From Candidatus Proximibacter danicus (GTDB lineage: Bacteria > Pseudomonadota > Gammaproteobacteria > Burkholderiales > Rhodocyclaceae), in assembly GCA_016710885.1 (NCBI GenBank), contig JADJUC010000018.1:1-28904 (forward strand): 28,904 bases of DNA, in the 5' to 3' direction. The number at the start of each line of letters is the position of its first letter. The stretch's first letter is position 1. The position numbers were made by a program, and so were the translations under genes. This document shows, one piece after another, positions 23,568-28,904 of the stretch. The notes beneath the pieces were generated by a model that saw only the letters and a list, made by a program, of their open reading frames with translations, did not search any database and had not been told where the DNA came from.

Positions 23568-24274
23568 GTCGCGGTACGCTTTATCTAATCCCAGTACCGC
23601 TCGGTCCGACGCCTCCGTACGAGGTGCTTCCTGTTCCTGTCTTGGATAGAACCCGGCAATTAGGTCATTTTGTCGCCGAGCACGCTAAATCAGCTCGTGC
23701 GTTTCTCAAGGCTGCCGGCCATCCATTGCCACTTCAACAGATTGCCATCAGCGAGTTGAATGAACACACGCGTGACGCCGATGTTGCCGCCCTTCTCGCC
23801 CCTTTGCGCGCCGGGCACGATGTTGGCCTGATTTCGGAAGCCGGCTGCCCGGCCGTTGCCGATCCTGGTGCCAACCTTGTAGCCCAGGCACAGCAAGAAG
23901 GTGTCCGCGTTGTGCCACTGACCGGCCCGTCGTCGATTCTTCTGGCGTTAATGGCTTCCGGCCTGTCCGGCCAGAATTTCGCGTTTCATGGCTATCTTCC
24001 AGCCAAGGAAGATGAACGGAAAAAACGGCTCAGGGAACTCGAAGCCGATTCGCGAAAAAACCGGCAAACCCAGCTTTTCATCGAAACGCCCTACCGCAAT
24101 CGACAAATGCTCGAAACCCTGCTCAGCACTTGTGCCCCGCAGACCCGCCTCTGTCTCGCCACCGACATCAGCCTGCCGGCGGAGTGCATCACCACGCTAT
24201 CAATTTCTGCCTGGCAGAAAAGAGAAGCACCGGATTTCGACCGGCGCCCCACGGTGTTCCTCCTGCTTGCCTGA
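23564..24274 (+). CDS. SAM-dependent methyltransferase, tetrapyrrole methylase (RsmI-like) fold
   Basis: A 236-aa protein of the tetrapyrrole methylase superfamily, related to RsmI (16S rRNA C1402 2'-O-methyltransferase) but shorter and probably a distinct paralogue; substrate unknown. Motifs: GTLYLIPVPLG at the start (RsmI has GTLYLVATPIGN), LISEAGCPAVADPGANLV, VVPLTGPSSILLALMASG, FAFHGYLPAKEDER and TQLFIETPYRNRQ. Start is GTG 23564, overlapping the maf TGA. It ends two bases before the convergent sppA stop. No terminator is visible between them. Confidence 0.9.
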   Translation: MSRGTLYLIPVPLGPTPPYEVLPVPVLDRTRQLGHFVAEHAKSARAFLKAAGHPLPLQQIAISELNEHTRDADVAALLAPLRAGHDVGLISEAGCPAVADPGANLVAQAQQEGVRVVPLTGPSSILLALMASGLSGQNFAFHGYLPAKEDERKKRLRELEADSRKNRQTQLFIETPYRNRQMLETLLSTCAPQTRLCLATDISLPAECITTLSISAWQKREAPDFDRRPTVFLLLA

Positions 24275-24276
24275 GT

Positions 24277-25239
24277 CTAGCGGATCGACGGGACCTCTCC
24301 CGAGAGCCGCAACATCAGGCTTTTTGCCATATCCGCCCCCAGGCGTTTGGCAAAGCGCTCGGCAATGTTCTCGTGCACCGAGTAATCGACAGTCTTCTCG
24401 ACCTTGATCACATCACGCGCGACAGAATCGACCGTGCCGAAATCGTCTGCAAGCCCGAGTTGAATACTTTGTGCCCCAGTCCACATCAGGCCAGAAAAAA
24501 TTTCGGGCGTTTCTTTCAGTCGTTTGCCGCGCCCCTGACGCACAACTTCGATGAACTGCTTGTGGATTTCGCCCAGCAGAATTTGGGCGTGCTGTTTCTG
24601 GAGTGCGTCCTGGGGCGAAAAAGGATCGAGAAACCCCTTGTTCTCGCCAGCCGTCAGCAAGCGGCGTTCAACGCCTAACTTGTCCATTGTCCCGGTAAAG
24701 CCAAAGCCATCCATCAGCACGCCGATCGACCCGATGATGCTGGCCTTATCCACATAAATTTTGTCCGCCGCCGCCGCAACGTAATAGCCTCCGGACGCAC
24801 AGAGATCCTCGACAACAGCATAGAGCGGCACTTCCGGGTACTTGGCCCGTAGACGACGAATTTCGTCGTAGATAATGCCTGACTGAACCGGACTACCTCC
24901 CGGACTGTTAATCCGCAGGACAACTCCCGCGGTCGCCTTGTCCTCAAAGGCAGACTGCAATGAGGCGATCACATTCTCGGCACTGGCTTCCCCCTTTGGC
25001 TCTATCGTGCCATGCAGGTAAACCACAGCAGCATGCTTGCCGTCTTTGAGTTTTTCTGGATGTCCCCAATCAATTACCAGTAGCAGTACAGCAAGGAAGT
25101 AGCCAAAAGCCAGCAGCTTGAAAAAAATGCCCCAGCGACGCTTGGCTTTCTGTTCCTGCAGCGCGCCCATCGCAAGCTTTTCCAGAAGCTGACGCTCCCA
25201 TGCTTCGTCTTTACGCACTTCGTTGTTCGGGTTGTCCAT
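24277..25239 (-). CDS. sppA: Signal peptide peptidase SppA (S49 family, short form)
   Basis: Membrane-bound serine protease that degrades released signal peptides. The 320-aa product has one membrane segment (about 37-57, FFKLLAFGYFLAVLLLVI) after a cytosolic N-terminus, INSPGGSPVQSG, the catalytic serine in LCASGGYYVAAA (S149) and the lysine in TAGENKGFLDPFSP (K201). The 52-residue spacing equals the Ser147/Lys199 dyad of Bacillus SppA. It follows the Rieske gene by three bases and lies at the end of the rluC-HAD-Rieske-sppA run. Confidence 0.96.
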   Translation of the reverse strand: MDNPNNEVRKDEAWERQLLEKLAMGALQEQKAKRRWGIFFKLLAFGYFLAVLLLVIDWGHPEKLKDGKHAAVVYLHGTIEPKGEASAENVIASLQSAFEDKATAGVVLRINSPGGSPVQSGIIYDEIRRLRAKYPEVPLYAVVEDLCASGGYYVAAAADKIYVDKASIIGSIGVLMDGFGFTGTMDKLGVERRLLTAGENKGFLDPFSPQDALQKQHAQILLGEIHKQFIEVVRQGRGKRLKETPEIFSGLMWTGAQSIQLGLADDFGTVDSVARDVIKVEKTVDYSVHENIAERFAKRLGADMAKSLMLRLSGEVPSIR

Positions 25240-25242
25240 GAC

Positions 25243-25592
25243 TTACTCGGTTGGGGTCAGATAAACAGCACCGTTCCGTTCAATGACGGAAACCGGCTCA
25301 AGGCCCTTGCCGTTGCAACGGCCGCCCAGGCAATGCCCGGACTCGGGAGAATACAATGCGCCGTGGGTGGCGCAGATCAAGTATAGCTTGGAAGTATCGA
25401 AGAACTCGCCGTGCTGCCAGTCGAGTTCCACGGGCACATGGCCGCAGCGATTCATGTACGCGTAAACGCGCCCGTGAAAGCGGACAGCAAAAGCCGGCTC
25501 ATCCTTCCCGTAGCGCGAGATGCTGAAGCGAAAACCCGCCCTCCTTCAGCAACCTCGCCAGAAGCGCAGATCAGGCGTTCGCCTTCAACCAT
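25243..25592 (-). CDS. Rieske [2Fe-2S] protein, with single-base frameshift
   Basis: Small Rieske ferredoxin-like protein. The C-terminal frame (70 codons from 25455) has both cluster boxes: CGH in MNRCGHVPVELDW and CATH in YLICATHGALYSPESG. Upstream the same frame continues open as FRFSISRYGKDEPAFAVRFHGRVYAY but has no start codon. An ATG at 25590-25592, with GAGGAA upstream, reads MVEGERLICASGEVAEGG and joins it if one G is added to the GGG run at 25539-25541. The corrected protein is 116 aa, usual for this family. It starts inside the end of the HAD gene (22-base overlap). The redox partner is unknown. Confidence 0.88.
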
Positions 25593-26227
25593 TTGCGTAA
25601 TTCCTCAACGGTATGCATCCGAGCCAAAGGCGAACAGGTATTCAGTGACTCAAGCGGATGAGCGCCATAGGTTACCGCCAAGGAAGCAACACCGGCGTTG
25701 CTGGCCATCAGCAGATCATGTGTCGTATCGCCGATCATCAGTGTTTGCGAGGGTTCAACTGCGAAAACCGCCATCAACTCCTCCAGCATCTGCGGGTGCG
25801 GCTTGGAAAAGCACTCATCGGCACAGCGCGAGTCATGAAACAGAGGCTCCAGACCGCTCACTTTCAGTGCCCGGTTCAATCCGAGACGGCTTTTCCCGGT
25901 CGCAACCGCGAGCATGTGTCCGGCTTCAGCCAACTCCGGGATCAGCTCAGCAACGCCGTCAAACAGCTTCAGCTCGTGGTCACGGGAAAGGTAGTGGTGC
26001 CGATAGCGTTCCACCATTTTTGGATAGCTGGCCTCAGGCAAATGCGGAACCGCATGGCGCATGGCATCGGAAAGACCGAGTCCGATTACGTGGCGTGCCT
26101 GCTCATCCGATGGGGGGGGCAAATCAAGGTCTCGGCACGCGGACTGGATAGCGTCGACGATCGCTGCCGCAGAATCCATCAGTGTTCCGTCCCAGTCGAA
26201 CACCAGCAATTCAAATTTTTTTGCCAT
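25571..26227 (-). CDS. HAD-superfamily hydrolase, phosphoglycolate phosphatase-like
   Basis: Magnesium-dependent phosphatase of the HAD superfamily, subgroup near Gph. The 218-aa product has motif I VFDWDGTLMDS (D11, D13), a helical cap, motif II VATGKSRLGL, motif III lysine in CFSKPHPQML, and motif IV MIGDTTHDLLMA. ATG 26225-26227 is preferred because AGGGAAT lies just upstream and the family starts there; reading further back enters rluC. It overlaps the rluC stop by 17 bases and the Rieske start by 22, so all three are probably co-translated. This rluC-HAD-Rieske-sppA order is common in betaproteobacteria. The true substrate is not shown. Confidence 0.93.
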   Translation of the reverse strand: MAKKFELLVFDWDGTLMDSAAAIVDAIQSACRDLDLPPPSDEQARHVIGLGLSDAMRHAVPHLPEASYPKMVERYRHHYLSRDHELKLFDGVAELIPELAEAGHMLAVATGKSRLGLNRALKVSGLEPLFHDSRCADECFSKPHPQMLEELMAVFAVEPSQTLMIGDTTHDLLMASNAGVASLAVTYGAHPLESLNTCSPLARMHTVEELRKWLKANA

Positions 26228-27189
26228 ATTCCCTGTTTTCCGTTTTTTCCAGATACTCAACGAAACCAGAAAGCGCTTCCGGGAGCGGTGCTTCCAGCGC
26301 AAGCCGCTCATCCTTCAGCGGATGCGGGAAACTCATTTTCCAGGCATGCAGGAACATCCGCTTCAGACCTTCCTTGACCAGCGCCTTGTTCAGTGCGAAA
26401 TCGCCATATTTATCGTCGCCGGCTATCGGAAAACCAAGATGTGCCAGATGAACGCGGATCTGGTGTGTTCGCCCGGTCTTGAGCTGAGCCTCAAGCAGAC
26501 TGAAGCGTCCGAAACGCTTAAGCAGGCGAAACACGGTATGCGAAAACTTGCCATCCTCGGCAACACGAACACGCCGTTCGCCGTTGTCCAGCAGATATTT
26601 ATGCAGGGGCAAACGCACGTCTTTTTTTTCATCCATCCAGCGACCGGCAACCAGGACCAGATAACGCTTGTCCGCTGCTCGCCCGCCATCGCGGAACATG
26701 TCGTGCAGTGCTGTCAGCGCTGAGCGCTTTTTTTCCGACGAGCAGGATGCCAGAAGTATCCCTGTCGAGGCGGTGCGCAAGCTCAAGGAACTTTGCCTCT
26801 GGGCGTTGCCGGCGAAGGGCCTCAATGACACCAAATGAGACTCCACTACCGCCATGAACCGCAATACCGGCCGGCTTGTTAACAGCGAGAAGCGCTTCGT
26901 CTTCGAAAAGAAGCGGTAAATCAGCGCGAATCATCGCGCCGTCATCAACTATTTCTGGCCGCTCGGCAATACGTACCGGCGGGATGCGCAGCTCATCGCC
27001 TATCAACAGCCGGTAAGAGGCTTCCACACGCTTTTTATTGACCCGCACTTCGCCACTGCGCAGGATGCGGTAGATGTGGCTTTTGGGAACGCCCTTGCAG
27101 ATACGAAGAAGATAATTGTCAAGGCGCTGACCGGCCTCGTCATCGCTAATCAAGGCCCGAGTTACGGAATTTTTGCTTACATCGGGCAT
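26211..27189 (-). CDS. rluC: 23S rRNA pseudouridine synthase RluC, with single-base frameshift
   Basis: Converts uridines 955, 2504 and 2580 of 23S rRNA to pseudouridine (E. coli numbering). The first frame has an S4 RNA-binding domain (QRLDNYLLRICKGVP, VRVNKKRVEASYRL) and the catalytic motif AHRLDRDTSGILLV with D142. The second has RYLVLVAGRW, LLEAQLKTGRTHQIRVHLAH and GDDKYGD. They join if one T is removed from the T7 run at 26728-26734 (A7 on the coding strand), giving GKKRSALTALHDMF and 325 aa. ATG 27189 fits the family; an ATG at 27243 is possible, and neither has a clear ribosome site. Divergent from rne, as in E. coli. Confidence 0.93.
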
Positions 27190-27573
27190 TTTGAATATAC
27201 TGAACTCGATTTTCGTCTCGGCATGAAAGAGGTGCTGACCCATAAGACCGTTGAGCCGCGCATTCTATACGGCAGATTTCCGGCAGGCCTCAGTCGCCTC
27301 GCTTGCACCAACCTGTGCAAGATCATCCAACGCAAATCCTGGTTAAGTTCGCTCACCAAAAGTAGCGATACTACTTGATTTGCGCGTGCCCAGCACGGTC
27401 GGATCGCCCCAAGCAGATTTCCTGGCCTTGAATTTCAGGGCCTCAAGAACCGTAATTCAGCGAAAAACATTTAGTTGCCAACCCAGAGAGCCATGAAGCG
27501 CCCAACAACTAACTAACATCGCTACCTGCTTGCGGGAGCTCTGTCCGCGCGTCTACGCGGGAGCCCAAGCAAA
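27190..27573. promoter_or_regulatory. Divergent rluC/rne intergenic region, 384 bases, no gene
   Basis: No coding frame with family character was found. Two short perfect inverted repeats stand out: CTTGCAC-CAACCT-GTGCAAG (27302-27321) and AAGTAG-CGATA-CTACTT (27360-27376). A weak -10-like GATACT falls within the second (27367-27372). The right end holds a hairpin just before rne. In E. coli the rne leader is long and mediates autoregulation by RNase E; a similar role here is inference. Confidence 0.6.
27528..27570 (+). promoter_or_regulatory. Structured rne leader hairpin
   Basis: Outer arms GCTTG (27528-27532) and CAAGC (27566-27570), a GGG/CCC pairing within them, and an apical stem CCGCG-CGTCTA-CGCGG. 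It ends three bases before the rne ATG. The direct repeat GCGGGAGCTC/GCGGGAGCCC lies on its two sides, the second copy offering a GGGAG ribosome site, so the fold could occlude or expose that site. Confidence 0.55.
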
Positions 27574-28904
27574 ATGAAACGCATGCTCTTCAATGCGACA
27601 CAGGCCGAAGAACTTCGTGTCGCCATTGTCGATGGTCAAAAACTAATTGATCTCGACATTGAATCGGCCTCAAAAGAACAACGCAAAAGCAACATCTACA
27701 AGGGTGTCATCACCCGCGTCGAGCCCAGTCTTGAAGCGGCCTTCGTCAGTTATGGCGAAGAACGTCACGGCTTCCTGCCGTTCAAGGAAATTTCCCGCGC
27801 TTACTTCCAGCCCGGTGTTGAGCCGTCCAAGGCCCGCATCCAGGATGCGATCAAGGAAGGCCAGGAACTGATCGTCCAGGTTGAGAAGGATGAGCGCGGC
27901 AACAAGGGTGCCGCCCTCACCACCTTCATCAGCCTGGCCGGCCGCTACCTGGTGCTGATGCCGAACAACCCCCGTGGCGGCGGCGTCTCGCGCCGCGTTG
28001 AGGGCGACGAGCGCGCCGAGCTGCGCGAGATCATGGATCAACTGCAAGTACCGCAGGGCATGAGCCTGATCGCCAGAACGGCCGCCATCGGCCGCAACGC
28101 AGAAGAACTGCAGTGGGACCTGAACTATCTGCTGCAACTATGGAGCGCCATCGAAGGTGCCGCCAACCAGCAGTCAGGCCATTTCCTGATCTACCTCGAA
28201 GGCAGCCTGGTGATCCGCGCCATCCGCGATTATTTCCAGCCGGATATCGGCGAAATCCTGATCGATACCGATGATGTCTATGAGCAGGCTCGTGCCTTCA
28301 TGGGCACGGTGATGCCGGGCAACATCAACCGCATCAAGCGTTACCACGACGATGTTCCGCTTTTCTCGCGCTTCCAGATCGAGCACCAGATCGAATCGGC
28401 CTACTCCCGCCAGGTAAATCTGCCGTCCGGCGGCGCCATCGTCATCGACCACACCGAAGCCCTGGTCTCCTGCGACGTCAACTCCGGGCGTTCGACGCGC
28501 GGCGCCGACATCGAGGAAACCGCGTTCAAGACCAACCTCGAAGCCGCCGAAGAACTGGCCCGCCAGTTGCGTCTGCGCGACTTGGGTGGCCTGATCGTCA
28601 TCGACTTCATCGACATGGAAAGCACCAAGAACCAGCGCGAAGTCGAGAACCGCCTGCGTGATGCGCTGCATCATGACCGTGCCCGCGTACAGATGGGCAA
28701 GATCAGCCGCTTCGGCCTGATGGAGCTCTCGCGTCAGCGCCTGCGTCCGGCACTGGCCGAGACCAGCTATATCACCTGCCCGCGCTGCACCGGCACCGGC
28801 CACATCCGCTCGACCGAATCGGCAGCCCTGCACATCCTGCGCATCCTCGAAGAAGAGGCGATGAAGGACAACACGGCCGCCGTACATACACAGGTGCCGA
28901 TCGA
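27574..28904 (+). CDS. rne: Ribonuclease E, N-terminal catalytic half (runs off the right edge)
   Basis: Essential endoribonuclease of mRNA decay and rRNA/tRNA processing; scaffold of the degradosome. 443 codons plus two bases are present. Visible: S1 RNA-binding domain (about 36-120, SNIYKGVITRVEPSLEAAFV, GFLPFKEIS), the DNase I-like catalytic domain with D301 in SCDVNSGRS and D344 in VIDFIDME (E. coli D303 and D346), and the zinc-link CPRC (C402, C405; E. coli C404, C407). No frameshift was found. ATG 27574 (MKRMLFNATQ) matches the family start. The non-catalytic C-terminal half lies outside, so RNase G is formally possible, but the divergent rluC and long leader favour rne. Confidence 0.96.
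   Translation, partial: MKRMLFNATQAEELRVAIVDGQKLIDLDIESASKEQRKSNIYKGVITRVEPSLEAAFVSYGEERHGFLPFKEISRAYFQPGVEPSKARIQDAIKEGQELIVQVEKDERGNKGAALTTFISLAGRYLVLMPNNPRGGGVSRRVEGDERAELREIMDQLQVPQGMSLIARTAAIGRNAEELQWDLNYLLQLWSAIEGAANQQSGHFLIYLEGSLVIRAIRDYFQPDIGEILIDTDDVYEQARAFMGTVMPGNINRIKRYHDDVPLFSRFQIEHQIESAYSRQVNLPSGGAIVIDHTEALVSCDVNSGRSTRGADIEETAFKTNLEAAEELARQLRLRDLGGLIVIDFIDMESTKNQREVENRLRDALHHDRARVQMGKISRFGLMELSRQRLRPALAETSYITCPRCTGTGHIRSTESAALHILRILEEEAMKDNTAAVHTQVPI

Noticed and set aside
25658..26377. Plus-strand open frame of 239 codons
   Set aside because: Antisense to the HAD phosphatase and rluC; no recognisable protein features.
26728..26734. Programmed -1 ribosomal frameshift in rluC at A AAA AAA
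   Set aside because: A -1 shift leads to a stop within five codons; the conserved continuation needs the opposite direction.
27670..28887. Two long minus-strand open frames (155 and 237 codons)
   Set aside because: Antisense to rne; high GC at third positions commonly leaves such frames open.

Overview
The window looks like a core-chromosome segment of a GC-rich betaproteobacterium, most likely Rhodocyclales (Dechloromonas/Azonexus-like). This rests on gene order (plsX-fabH-fabD-fabG-acpP-fabF, rpoE-rseC-degQ-lepA-lepB-rnc-era-recO-pdxJ-acpS, rne/rluC divergent) and on an EarP/EF-P pair with arginine 32. It holds 32 protein genes. Two are cut by the window edges: uvrC on the left and rne on the right. 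I see no tRNA, rRNA, CRISPR array, phage or insertion sequence.

Layout. 1-1776: uvrC (-), DNA repair. 1871-4274: earP, efp and an uncharacterised gene (+), with an intrinsic terminator after efp. 4157-9896: a tightly packed minus-strand run lepB > DUF4845 > rnc > era > recO > pdxJ > acpS > nagZ, with many 4-base ATGA overlaps. 9909-14537: rpoE > rseC > degQ > glutaredoxin-like > lepA (-), an envelope-stress module followed by a translation GTPase. 14728-16308: nadB (+), divergent from rpoE. 16274-22880: yceD > rpmF > plsX > fabH > fabD > fabG > acpP > fabF > ygfX (-), linking ribosomal protein L32 to phospholipid and fatty-acid synthesis. 22983-24274: maf and a SAM-dependent methyltransferase (+), overlapping by 4 bases. 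24277-27189: rluC > HAD phosphatase > Rieske > sppA (-). 27574-28904: rne (+) after a 384-base divergent spacer with structured leader DNA.

The most notable property is a series of single-base length disturbances. Seven are inferred: one shared by the convergent pair nagZ/unknown gene, one in lepA, two that compensate each other in degQ, and one each in fabD, the Rieske gene and rluC. All but the lepA one lie in runs of three or more identical bases. Each is repaired by adding or removing one base, and restored proteins have the usual family length (FabD 309 aa, LepA 597 aa). Because fabD is normally essential and all affected genes are otherwise intact, consensus sequence error is the best explanation, not gene decay. 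The genes are annotated here over their restored spans.

A second theme is RNA structure at start codons on the minus strand. Intrinsic terminators end within ten bases of the plsX and lepA start codons, a perfect hairpin places the ygfX AUG in its loop, and yceD has a good promoter so close to its ATG that a leaderless transcript is predicted. I found no clearly undescribed multi-gene system. The rpoE locus lacking rseA/rseB and the unassigned gene beside efp are the closest to new biology.
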